Source: Saxidomus purpurata (Eukaryota; Mollusca; Bivalvia; Venerida; Veneridae). From it: 64,000 nucleotides of DNA. The notes beneath the pieces were generated by a model. It was not told the origin of the DNA, did no database searches, and saw nothing but the letters and a program-made list of their open reading frames with translations. Both the position numbers and the translations under genes were made by a program. The DNA lies in assembly GCA_022818135.1 (NCBI GenBank), contig JAFMSR010000018.1:20016595-20080594 (forward strand), in the 5' to 3' direction. Below, piece after piece: positions 23,019 to 34,949 of this stretch (positions within the stretch are counted from its first letter, which is position 1; every line of letters starts with the position of its first letter).

Positions 23019-24678
23019 AAAGACTGAAGCGATTGCTTTTGTACGCATTTAGAACTCTTTCAAATAATAAAATAACCATTCCTGAACCAAACTATAGCTT
23101 TGATTTAATCTGGATAGCATCGCGATGCAAAATATACCTCCATATTGATGACCAGGTCGAGACGATTTCGTGTGCTGCTGCTGAGCTTTGAAATATTTTG
23201 TCAAATTGCTTCAATATCAGTTGTCATATCTGTATACTTTTCTTTGCAGAGTCGAAAATGTGAGTGGACAAGGAGCAGAGTGTCTATTAAAAATATATGT
23301 GTTTATTTGGTTGATGCATCATATACTCTTCCTGCAATGGCATATTATATTACCCCTCCCCCTTCCAAAACTATGAAATTTTTAAGAAATTTTGCCTTTT
23401 TTATCACAAAATAGTGTTCTAAAAAGCAGGATATAATCAAAATTACATTACAAAGTACAATAGAATTAAGGCTGTACATACGCATACCGTATAAACAGGC
23501 TTGCTAAGTAAAAACCAAAAAATAACATCTAGATGGATGTTGAGGGTGCCCAAAATTAAGAGTAATATGCGTAGTATTTGAATTTCTAACAGATGAAACA
23601 TGAAATGCTTCTTAGGTGCAACTTGTTCATTAAAGTATGAATTGCTACCGCTATGCATGAAATTTCAATTCAATTATACGATAACTGACGCGATGCATCC
23701 CTCTGAGGCCAAAAAAGCATATTTTTTTATACAATTTTAGAGTAATATTCGTATTTCTGAGACCAAAATTGCAAAAGCGACAAGAAATGATGCATATTTA
23801 ACAAAATTCGTATTAAATTAAGTGAAAAACAACAGATGAGCTACAAAAACTGAGCAGATTTTCTCAAAAAATGGGGTTTTAGGCATTTTTGTAATTAAAG
23901 GGAGGTAATTCAAAATCTATATTGCCCTTCCCTATGCGTTCCGGGATATTTTGTCACATTTAATGATAAGAATTACGTCAAATTTTGTTAAACTGCAATG
24001 CTAACACTGTTTTTACGCAATTTCATGGCAACTAGATCAATGAAACACATTTTAATTACAACAGTATACTTGTTTGGTATGTTTCCAGCTCTAGAATCAT
24101 ATGGTGACGAAAATCATTTACTAAGACAGTAGCCATTTAGGTGATATTTATCCGTCTAGCTATTTTGAGATTCAGTTACAGGTCTATATAACACAATTTC
24201 ACCAATAAAATCACAGTACGTACTAAAATCCGAGCATCAACAGCTCGGGAATATACTTTGTAAATTATAATTTATGAATTATATACCACATTTTACGCTT
24301 CTATTTACAACATGTTATCTGCCCTTGCACATTTCTTTTCAGCATTTTCTCCACTGCTGGTCCCGTATATTGAAACTTTGTAACCATACCTGCACTCTAG
24401 ACTAAAAACATCATCTAGTAATAAATTAAGATTTCCGCTGACATCTCTACACTCCGTATTCATATGTGCACAACAAAATCAAACAGAAAAATCCCCTAAA
24501 TCTGACTGAGGGGTACATTTTCAACCTTTATTTTCATAAAAAATATCAGAGAAGCTGTTTTGTTTCCTTCCAGACCTCCAAACAATGTAACTGTTACCAA
24601 ATTAGCTATTTTGGATACAAAACAAGGTCTAAAATGATCTCGGGGACATGCAGAAGTATCGTTCTCTGTGCTATCTTT
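23019..24678. other. Spacer between the two MITE copies
   Basis: Frames at 23145-23414 (plus) and 23443-23658 (minus) show no domain. A pyrimidine-rich CCCCTCCCCCTTCC tract lies near 23355. No gene is supported. Confidence 0.4.
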
Positions 24679-25139
24679 AGGTATGAGACGCCTAAATACA
24701 TTTCCATAGACTTACATTATAAGGTTTTTTTCCGGTGCGACTACCTAAAATCTCACCGACTGCTGAAATGAACTTTATTTTGTAGAATCATCCTAGTCCC
24801 ACATAAAAATAACAAAATTTATACATGTGATCCAATACTTTATGCCAGTAATTTGGAGCTGAATGACACCACCCCCATTTTTGTGGCAGTTTTAGTGGTC
24901 ACCGACCAAATATGTCAGTATTTTCAAATACCAAATATTTTGAATATAATTTATATCCAGATTTTTCTCTTCATATTTCATTTGTGATCTATCATCCAGC
25001 GACTAATTAAAAATATTTTTTCTTGTATGCATCTACTTAGTTTCAGCCAATCAGCGATCAAACACATAGTGTAGGTCCGCAAGTTCCCTACACAAAATAG
25101 CCTGCTTCCGGTTTTCACCGATTTAGGCTTCTCATACCT
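24679..25139 (+). mobile_element. 0.45-kb MITE, copy 2
   Basis: It has the same TIRs and body as 22572-23018, with the extra ~15 bp (AACTTTATTTTGTAG). The flanks of the two copies differ, so both ends of the element are defined. The target-site duplication is short or unclear: only two bases (TT here, AA in copy 1) agree. Confidence 0.9.
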
Positions 25140-25249
25140 TTATATAATAGAGATGACTCAAACTATTCGTAATCATTGTCACTGACATCATCAAGTCAGT
25201 AAATACTGACTCGGAAAGGTCATTATAGTTTACAGCACTCTCTCACTCT

Positions 25250-28200
25250 CAGTCCGTATTTAAAAAGGGATGTAGGACATTTTTTGTCAGGAAATTAACG
25301 ATATGACCAGAAATTTTTAATGACCATGATTAGCAAACGAGTTTTTTCAGTACTGACTGGTGATTATATGCTAAGGTCAAAATGAATTACAAGTGTAGTT
25401 TTTGTTTAAAATGTGAGCTTTTGCAGTTAACTTGAAAAATTTCTCTAACATTCACCAAGGACACCTGATTAGTAGTTTAAGAGAAAATTGTTTCCTTTCC
25501 ATAAATCTCTTTTTTCTGTGAGGAAAAAATAGTATTCAGCTGAATTATTCAGAACCAAGATGTATCAGGCTAAAACTTCACGGTTAAAAATCAAGCATTG
25601 TCATCAAAGCTCTTCCGCATTAAAGGTTCATTTGAAATCTGATAAATAATGAATCACATTTTAAATAATTTCACGCTGATTAAATACTTTATGAGCTTTT
25701 ATCTGTTGCAGATTGAGATCCGAATTAATCTCTCCATGTTAGAATAACTTTTTTGTTAGAAATGGCATTCTCACAACACTCTGGTATTTAGCCTTAAAAA
25801 TAAGCACCTCAAAGTGCAAGGACTGAAACTTTTATATGTTGTTCACTTCGATGATCGCAGAAAAGTGTATTTATTTCAATAAACATAATTTAATGTGAAT
25901 GTTAAATTAAAAATTTAAACAAAGAGCATTAATAACAGACAACTCGGAGGTATGCGTGTCACTGCGAAATCATTCATTTGATAAAAGCAGTGATTCTAAT
26001 TCAGTGCTTTTTCCAACAGACTGGAATGTGATTTAGTGTCAAACATCAATAAATCACTACCGTTGTTCTCCGTAAATTGCATGTCTGCATCTCTCATCAT
26101 CCCAAAGAAACACTAACACATTTGCTGAAACTCAGTAAATTTCGATTAATTTGATTTACATGTTTTATTTATCTTCATGTAAAAGATAGAGACAAGAACA
26201 TTTCATATTTTTTCTTATTTCAAATAGAAAACTTTTCCCTGAAAAAAACAAAAATAGTATCAAACAGGGAATGCCACGTACCAAAAACGCAGCCTCCCCA
26301 AAACGAGCCCCACAGCACCCAGAAGTGCACACCACCAACACACACACACACGACATACACACACAATCATGTACAAACACACATATACACTACCAACACA
26401 CACTAGCATACAAAGCAAACACACGAGGACAAAACGAACAATTAAAGGAACACAGTGGGGCACCGCCTTGGAACGGTCAGTGGCAAAAACACCACTGGGG
26501 AGCTTAAACCGTCCCTATGGTGACGAGATTACAGTGACTTATGTCTTGAAAAGTGTGAGCATGATAACTTCTATGTGGGGTAAACTTTTTCACTAACAAT
26601 ACTGTCACAGATTAAACGCCATTTATTACGGAATCTAAATATCACGTATGGCCACTACCATTCTCAAGAATGATTGTGCTTTCATCAATAACAGCGAATA
26701 AGAAAATAGAATATTATTAGTCTATGAGCTGATACATCCTACAAAAATAAGGTGTTCCCATGTTTTTCAGTTTTCAGCACACCGAGTGCATACATCAATA
26801 ACAGCTTAAAAAAAGATAGAACAGTCTAAGAACTGTTATATCCTGGGAAAATAAGGTGCTCCCATATTTTTCAGGTTTCAGCACGCAAAGTCTTTTGACC
26901 TGACGATACAGCGATTTTGAAATATATCTGTTTAAGAGGTTTCAGTGTTTAGTCTGCACTTTTCACTTTAGGATGATTTGGTATAAATCTCCTTTAATAT
27001 ACTCTGAAAGTTCCTTTCTTGAGACATTACACTGTAACACTTCCTCTTTCAGCTGAATGGTATCATTTGATCAATGATTTTGAAATATATATTTATTTAT
27101 AAACTGATTAACTTTAGAAAGGTGTGTTCTTGAATTGTAAACGAAGGAATTTATTTCCGTAAAGCTAAAGTACATAAATCTGAAACTGTTTTCTTAAAAT
27201 TACCGACAATTATGAAATCTTCAGTCCCTGATTCGTATACTTGTCTTCTTTATTTTGAATCACTCAACAACTTTTTCTTACAAGTCTAGGCAAGCGTAAA
27301 AATGAGATTATTTGCATGGAGGTAAGTATGTCACTACCATATATTTCATATGATAAAAATGTAGCTAGCAGTGATTAAAATTCTATACATGATTACATAA
27401 CCGAGTTTCAAAGACACCTGGAGGCGATTAAGTGACGGACACAACAAAACAACCGCCGGTTAGTATCCGTTAATTGAATGTCTGCATTACTCATTACCCT
27501 GAAGAAACACTTACATATTTCATGAGACTCTGAACATTTCTATTCATTTGATTTGCACATTTTCTTAATCTTCATGTGAAAGTTAAAAAACTTAAAAACG
27601 AATGATCACTACGTATATCATCAACGTTTGTTAGTAAATCATTAACTGCGGGTAAGATTAAGAATAGAATATTATCTGATATATCTAAAGAAATTAAGTG
27701 GTTGCCATGTTTTTAGTTTGCAGCACACGATGTCTGATGACCCGTCAATAAAGCGATATTGATGCTTTTCTCTGTAAAATAATTCAGCGTTTAGTCTGCA
27801 CTTTACACTTCAATTTGAAGGTATAAATCTTCTTTAATATGCACTTAAAGGTCTCTCCTTGAGATAGGTTACAAATTACTCTGTAAGAATTCATCTTTCA
27901 GCTGCATTGAAGTCCCTAGAGCAATGTGTTTGATTAAAATGTAATATAATTTTGAGAAATTGACTATCTTAATAAACTAATTAACCTATGAGGAAAGTGT
28001 CAAAGAAAGGATTTATTTCCATTAAGCTAAAGTACGCCAAATTTAAGACTGTACTTCTCGAAGTTACTGATAACTGTCAGCAGTGAATGTGAAATCTACA
28101 GTCTCTGATACAGTCTTCACATACTTGTCATTCTTTTTAAAGCAAGCATCCATCACTTTTGGTCACGGTAGTCTGAACGATAGCATTAACAACACATTAT

Positions 28201-28400
28201 TTTTGCATTAATATGTTATCATATACTTCTTACAACACTACAAAGAAATTGCACTTTTAAAGAAAAGTATTAGTCCAAAATTATTTCAGACCAATGATGC
28301 ATACTCGCCCGATATCATTGCAACGTTTTAACTTGTTGCAGATCATTCTGGATCTTTTCGTGTGCTTGCTTCACGGTATGTACTTTTTTAACATGGATTA
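25250..28400 (+). repeat. Duplicated block T (unit I), with internal tandem copy
   Basis: Bases 25250-25900 match 45820-46545 in order and orientation (CACCTGATTAGTAG, GAGAAAATTGTT, GTCATCAAAG, CTTTTATCTG, TGCAGATTGAGATCCG, GCAGAAAAGTG, AATAAACATAA). Within the block, 25925-27290 is partly repeated at 27300-28150 (GTTTAGTCTGCACTTT, GTATAAATCT, CTTTAATAT, AAGAAACACT, ATCTTCATGT). A shorter repeat, ATAAGGTG(T/C)TCCCAT followed by TTTCAGCAC, occurs twice at 26746-26880. No gene is recognised. Confidence 0.75.
26250..26515 (+). repeat. Dispersed repeat with (CA)n core, copy 1
   Basis: It begins at about ATCAAACAGGGAATGCCACG and contains CAGCCTCCCCAAAACGAGCC, a CA-rich tract and CGCCTTGGAACGGTC. 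A second copy is at 57895-58130. It interrupts the T block: the T tandem copy at 27.6 kb lacks it. Overlapping frames on both strands are by-products of the CA repeat. Confidence 0.85.
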
Positions 28401-28462
28401 CTTCAGGATGATCGTATTCTCGTATGATAAAGCTTAAACGGAAACGCGGACAGGTACGATTG

Positions 28463-28777
28463 TTAGTATTGATTTTGTAAGTAAGAAGATAACGTAATTA
28501 TAATATTTTTTTCATATTTGCTAACTAGTGTCTTGCCGAAATTTGAAAACACAATTAGAAACAGGCAATTCCGCATGTTTGGCATGCTCACGAATCTACG
28601 AAGTGTAAATCGGTTTAATACCAACAAACGCCAATAGTTCATTCTCCGCGTTGCGTTCAGTAAGGAGTTCGCTGAGCAAACACCATAAGGTACAACGTTC
28701 GCTGTAACTGAATGTAAGGCAATATCCGTGTCCGTACAGTGTTTCCTTGGTGTTTCCTTTCTATTACCGATGGACAA
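28463..28777 (-). other. 104-codon open frame, uncertain
   Basis: A minus-strand frame with ATG at 28777 and a rather protein-like first half, containing RKHCTDTDIALHS and later RRMNYWRLLVLNRF. It sits between duplicated blocks T and A. I do not recognise it, and no corresponding open frame was noticed in unit II. It could be a relic or chance. Confidence 0.2.
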
Positions 28778-31612
28778 GATCTAAAATATTCTTTAAATGA
28801 AAGCTTTTAATGTGAAATTTGTTTTTATTATGGTAGCAGTGTAACATAACAACTTATAATGTGTTTCTCAATGATCGATTATTAGATAACTACGTAGAAA
28901 ATGAACTTGTATCTACATGTAAAAACACTCTGCACCATTCTTTAAATATACTTAAAATTAACTTTTATATCCAAACTTTTCGATTATTTATGCAACTAGA
29001 GTAAGTTAGATTTTATTTAATGAAGGTTTGGTTTTCATTTATCCATCTCGTCGTGTTTAACAATACTCAATGTGTTTTCAAACAAAGCACATGGTAAAAT
29101 ATGGCATATTTGATAAATCTATTCAGTAACTTTGGTAACACCAATGTATTATGTCTAAACCAGAACGAAGAACGTTCAGATTGTTTGTCCATAAACAGTG
29201 TTTAAAAGAATGCTGTTGTTATCTTGATGTATGTATTGTACATATGTGATGTTAGATAAATTTTTGTCCGCCTAGGTAGCCATTGTAAAGTCCAACGTAT
29301 TTGTCACTTTAATGATTCGTTAGTATATAAACTTAACGCTTGATGAAATCTCAATAAATGAAAATGTAGGAATTGTAAACATTTACGGTTTACAAACCAA
29401 AAGATAGTAATACATGTAGTCTGTACATAGGTCGTATGGTGGGTACTGAAAAATTTCGGAATATGTCATTGGTGAAAGCTATTGTTGCACATAAATCCTA
29501 CTACTTTCGTTTTATTTTTATTTGCGCCACATCACATCGCATATAAACATGCATGACAATAAATTAAGCTCCAAACTAATTGATAGGTTTCAAGGATCAA
29601 CCTTCTTGCAAATGATCATGCAGGAGATGTTAATTTATTTATGCTAGTCGTAAGAAAGTTTATGTTTCTTCTCAATGATAATAACGATTGGGCTACGAAT
29701 TAAAGAAAATGCAATTGAAAATGAATACATTTGTAATAAACCGTCATAAAACTGTTTGCACAATGTAGTCTTTTTAAGTCATATATTGATGTTATTTATT
29801 TATGCACGCTTTGGTTTGAATCTTAAATCAAAGGATGATACGAGTCGAAATGCTCGAACAAAAACCTCTGCTTTTAAAGGCGCGTACAATATGTATTATA
29901 TCAGATGTGTAGAAGTTATGATCCAGACAAAAACAGTTTTCGAAATGAAATACTGGTGTATGTTATTGTATGTTGGAAAACAATCAAAGACGTCAAAATG
30001 AAGTCAACAGAAGTGAAAACGGTCATAAATCATACTATGAACAAAACCATATTTCTTGTGTGTTTGTCACATATACAAATTTACGGAAGCTCGGTACAAA
30101 TTCGATACAAAACGTGACAGGAAGATAAGAACTACATATTTTTCCTGGAAAATATTTCATTCGTTCTGTCACATTATTGAGCTATTGGTTCTTTTGTTCC
30201 TAGAGCTGTTATTTTATGCCATTATGTGCTAAAACTTCGCATTAATTGCTTTAAAGAAGGCAGCAAACTTTCTATATTTAATGTTGAACAACTCAAATTA
30301 GTTATTCAAAGGCGCAGAAAGTTATGCCATGTTGACTATATCATGATTGTTATTATTTCTTATTCAGTGTTACATGTATCTGATTTTGTCCGTTTCCAAT
30401 TATCTAAATCACATCGTTTTCAGCGCTAGTTTACATTCCTTTTCAAATGTTGTCATATGAAGTAAAATTCAGTTACATGTATTTCAAAGAATTGTTGAAC
30501 ATCATTCCCTTTTTTAGAATGCAGAACAAATGCGTAATGGTCGATTCAACTAAAACAAATGATGATTTAAACGGTCAACATACACAGAAACCCACTAATG
30601 AACTTCGTAAATATAATGATTTTCAAAAAGTCAACAAAGCTTTTCATTCTTTTGTGAATTTATTTCAGCAAACTATGTTGTATAGATACAAAATAGAACT
30701 ATCAACGAATTTCATCTGTAATGTATCTTGTGTATTCATTTTTAAATTTTCAAAAGAAATTTCAAATTTAGTTTGACGTTTAATCTTCCTGTGCTATTTA
30801 AATAATAAAGTTAAATATTTCCTCGTTCAAATGAGGAAATATCCCACGAGGACAGTCTAAACCTACATCAATTGAAAAATGTCATTTCTTTAATTTTCTT
30901 GCATGAATTTTATGGTAGAAAACGTCAGGAGTTCATTTGCAATATGAGAAAATATTTTACTGAATTCAATTTCTTTATGGAAGTGCAAGAAATAGTCTAG
31001 ACCGAAAATAAATTTGTCCTTTTTGGCACACAGTACACTTATAAACACATCACTTGTTCAACTAGATCGTGGACTAAGGATTCCCTTTACAGCTTCTAAC
31101 AATATATAGAAAAAATCACGGCACGAGCAATGTATTCAGTGTATCCAACAAAAGCGCTTGTACACTGCCATGCTGTCTCTTATTCGATCAGGCGAACCAT
31201 TATATATATATGAAGAAATAAAATGATACAGTTTAATAATGACGACATTACTTAACTAGTTGCATATATAAGTATATCTTTAGTCATTGCATGAAACTTT
31301 TATTTATTAGGTTTGTAAGAATGTTTGTGAAAACATCATATAAAATAATGTATTGAACAATAGCTTTTAAAAAAGTAAGGACACCAAAAAAAGTTGCAAG
31401 TAGTGTTGAGAACAAAGTTACGTAATAAAATATTCAATGTTTTATCAATATAAACACTTTCTATCCATTACAAACTTTAACACAGAGACACAGGTAACAA
31501 CTTTTGATTATATCTAAAGCGCATTGGACAATAAAAATCCTGGTAAATTATACAATAATGTTGCATACAGAGATGCCTACATTGACTGTGAAAGAAATCA
31601 ACGCCTACTGCT

Positions 31613-31687
31613 GGATACCGTGCGGCTCGATACCGTGCGGCTGGATACCGTGCGGCTGGATACCGTGCGGCTCGATACCGTGCGGCT
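31613..31687 (+). repeat. 15-bp minisatellite, five units
   Basis: Five tandem copies of (G/C)GATACCGTGCGGCT, differing only at the first base. It is unusually G+C-rich for this region. One frame reads a repeated W/S-I-P-C-G, but the 68-codon frame around it has no other support. Confidence 0.95.
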
Positions 31688-31758
31688 CCTTCAATGAAAT
31701 GTTACAGTAGCAATTTATTCCCGAGAATAAAGTTTTGAATTTTTTCTTTTCCTACATA

Positions 31759-32057
31759 TTAAAGATACATTATGCTCGTCTTACTGCACATAGTGTATTT
31801 TTGGTGACAGTTTTATAAAAGCAATTTTCGGTTGCTGTGCATTTTCATGTGTTAAAGTCGGTGCTTTAGAAATAAAAAAAAAATAGACAAATAAAATAAT
31901 CGTTCCTTTCTTGGCAGTGATCTCCCTTGTGTTGTTGTAGTTTTTGGAGGCAGTGGATCGGGTTAAGAGCTATTATTTTCTCTACCCTTTTTACACACAC
32001 CTATTTCAGCTTGGTGTTTTCTTGAAAAAAAAATGTACAAAATGCCACTTTAAATGG
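31759..32057 (-). mobile_element. MITE, inverted copy of 7051-7480
   Basis: The ends read ATTAAAGATACATTATGCTC and, reverse-complemented, TTTAAAGTGGCATTTTGTAC. The body matches the reverse complement of 7051-7480 (CACATAGTGTATTTTTGGTG, CGGTTGCTGTG, TGTTGTTGTAG). It is shorter than the other copy through internal deletions. Confidence 0.7.
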
Positions 32058-34189
32058 ATCTTCAAAAAATTCATTCAAATTTTCAAAATTATGTACTGGT
32101 AAAATTATTTGAGAATCTAATCAGCGGTTTCAAAAGTGAGATAATTTCGTTATTACTCGTTATAAGTCATACAGGCAATTCGACCCTGTACTGTCTCTGT
32201 TGGCTAAGTCTAGAACGAATGAGATTTTGAACAAATCTTAGCGGAGAGTGGTTTGAAAATGTTGTGTGGACTCCTTCTTATTCAGAGAGGAAATATTTTG
32301 CATTTATCCCTTTAGGTATACGCTGGTGATCATGAGGAACCTAAACAAATTAAGTAGACGATTGCCTACAGACAAGTTCTGTGAACATTTTAACAGTGAT
32401 TGTTTTTCCTCTTAAATGGTTTTATCTATATCGTTATAAGGAAGACTAGTTAGAACCGTCCCTTTGGATATGATTATGATAAATATATATAGCCTGAGCA
32501 AATTTAAAAGCGTACTACCCTAAAGACATTTTCATTATATAGTTGTTAAATCCCGCCTATAGTTTCTGTCAAGTGACCTCTGTTAAATAAGTAACCCTTG
32601 GGTTGGCTAAAACTTAGTAGAGGACCTCTATACAATGATAAACAATTAAATATATAAGTTATGTGTATAGCGGGCTAGGAAAAGACATGTCTTCTTCCCC
32701 GTTGCCATGGAATCTAGAATTTGGTATGAATAAGAATAAGTATTACAACATCGTTGCTGCAATATTTATGTGTGGTTAGATATTGACCCTGTTGTAGAAG
32801 AGGAGAAATGAAATATTGACTATATATTGACAATTTTATTCTCATACTAACGTAACGTCAGAAGTTACCATTCATTCGTAATTTGTTTAAATTATTTATA
32901 CATTTAATAGGCATTACATATACAAATGTACACTTAAGGGAACTTCTATCGCTACCTTTCAATGTTTTTGAATATCTCAGAAAATGTACCAGATATCTTA
33001 ACCAAATTCTCACAACACGTGTACTGTTGTATTTCACCACTAGTGAACTAATACATATTTTGGTGGTTGCGTAAATACCCATTTACCGCACGTGTAATGT
33101 ACGCTACCCTCTAAATGGAAAGTCACAAAAATGAACAACGCATTTCACAGGTTTAAAATCAACATTTTAATCTGTTATTTAATCGGTTATTGTCTTCCCT
33201 GCAGCATTGTTCTCGAAAACATGTACAATATTGTCACCTTATCGGGTATTCAGTCAATGTTGAAAGAAACTTTTAAGTCTTTTAAGAGAAAAAATTGAAA
33301 TGTGACCGCACACAATGCCCAGTACATGTAGCAGTGACTTTTATATGTGCATTCCGTCCAATTAACAAATTGCGAAAACGGCAAGTTTTGCGACTTCCGA
33401 TTTTGGGGGTTATTATCTTTCAGCAATTGAAGTTTAATAACCAATGGGTCGTTTGCAATAAAAAATTATAAAAAAAATGCCTAATATACTATGTTTTATT
33501 CGTGTGAAGTTTCAAATAAATTCTTACAGTAGTTTTTAAAATAATGAATAAAGACTAAAGGTAGCGTTAGAAGTTCCCTTAATTCGTGTAAATCTTCATC
33601 ACTTATGTATGAATACATTACTAATGAGCAAACAAAATCAAAATAAAGCAAATAAACCATCTGCGATCACGGACCTATACATAGGTCATTGTCTGAGATG
33701 GATCATATAAAAAAAGTCAAATATTCAACAGATCGGATTTTCTGTCAATGACTCTGGCAATTACAGTGTTGATCGATATCCTTTTATTTCATAAATCCTC
33801 TGTAAATATAAAAAAAAGATATGCACAGAAATGCAAAATTTCTCATCAATAAAGCTTTAGGAAATGTTTGAAAAATTAGATAGAATCTATTCGATCCCAT
33901 GAATTGCTTTATATAATTATCTATGTCTGAATACAGTTTGTCCTTGATCTTCTTTACAAATGGACACACTTTTACAAACCAAATGTCATCTGATGATATA
34001 AGCCACTGTTTTCTGTTGTGTTGTTTTGTTGTATGTCAACAGTAATCATTTACACATATCTATTTCTAATAATCAATGTTTTGAAAAGGCTACATGGCAT
34101 GTAAAATATTATGTTCGTATGTTCATAAGTAATGTATTTTTCCGGCCCTGTTTATCGTCTAATAAACAATGATTTGGAGTTTTGATGCA

Positions 34190-34570
34190 CAGTAATTAAC
34201 CACGAAGGCCAGCGGCCTGAGTGGTTTATAATTACACATCAGAACGACAAAGATCTGCTTCCTGTGCAACTCGTCGGCAAATGTTTTCACCAAGTTTGGT
34301 GACGATCGAATAAAAATTGTTAAACGTAGGGAGTGGTTAATGCTATATTGGCCAATTTTGGATAATTCAAGGGTCATTATCCGAAAGTGCCCTGGGCGAT
34401 TGGGTTAGTCATCGATGTAGAGAGCGGACAACTAATTTGGCCAATTGTGAATAATTAAAGGGTCATAATCCTTAAGTACCTTTGGTAATTGAGCTGGTTA
34501 TCGAACTTAGCCGAGACATTATGCCAACATAATTTTCAGACAGTTTGGACATTTTACGTCAAGGAATGAA
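34190..34570 (+). repeat. Dispersed repeat with two 89-bp tandem segments
   Basis: TTGGCCAATT, AATTCAAGGGTCAT/AATTAAAGGGTCAT and TATCGA/CATCGA recur at 34348 and 34437, a period of 89 bp. The stretch CACCAAGTTTGGTGACGATC resembles sequence I recall from an abundant clam repeat, but this cannot be tested here. The 72-codon minus-strand frame at 34159-34377 is not supported. Confidence 0.55.
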
Positions 34571-34949
34571 CAATCTGGTTAGTTAGTGAAGTGGTTTTTT
34601 TCAATCACTCAAAACGTATTTCCTTAGTAGTCTAGAAGACTTTAATGGAGGGCTTTCTTCATGTACAATTTTTATTTTGTCATCGTAGCAGTCTAATGAA
34701 AAACAATAACTTGAAACGTGTTTGAAAAACTCTTGAATTATATCAGCTATATATCCAAGTAGTGAATTGTATCTGAAACAGTCTGTTTCATCCGTATTTA
34801 TACATAAAATTAACGTTGACTCCAACACCTCGTTCATTAACCAGATTGTAGTTAATGTAAACTTTCATTCATTAAGTATAATAGTTCCATTGTTTTTGCA
34901 TAAAATTTCATATGTATGCATTTATCAACAAAGGAATAAAGTAAACGAT

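Larger units (their letters stand above)
28800..34130 (+). repeat. Duplicated sub-unit 1 (blocks A-E and X)
   Basis: Its blocks recur in order downstream. A (29070-29290) matches 35050-35270 (GCACATGGTAA, ATATGGCATAT). B (29510-29720) matches 35730-35900 and 49020-49205 (CGCCACAT, AATGATCAT, CAGGAGAT). C (29990-30230) matches 36300-36510 and 50830-51070 (CGTGACAGGAAGATAA, ATATTTCAT, TGTCACAT). D (30700-31050) matches 36890-37140, 51530-51830 and 57235-57610 (TTAGTTTGACG, TTCAAATGA, GACAGTC-type words). E (32460-32640) matches 37250-37440. X (33640-34130) matches 55110-55450 and 59930-60170. Frames inside (for example 29756-30001, 30447-30776, 33784-33969) are not conserved as open frames. Confidence 0.75.

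Noticed and set aside
26165..26596. Several overlapping frames on both strands (Cys/Val-rich and Thr/His-rich)
   Set aside because: They come from the CA-rich dispersed repeat, which has a second copy at 57895-58130 where the frames are not kept.
31504..31710. 68-codon frame with repeated Ile-Pro-Cys-Gly
   Set aside because: It is a reading of the 15-bp minisatellite; nothing supports translation.
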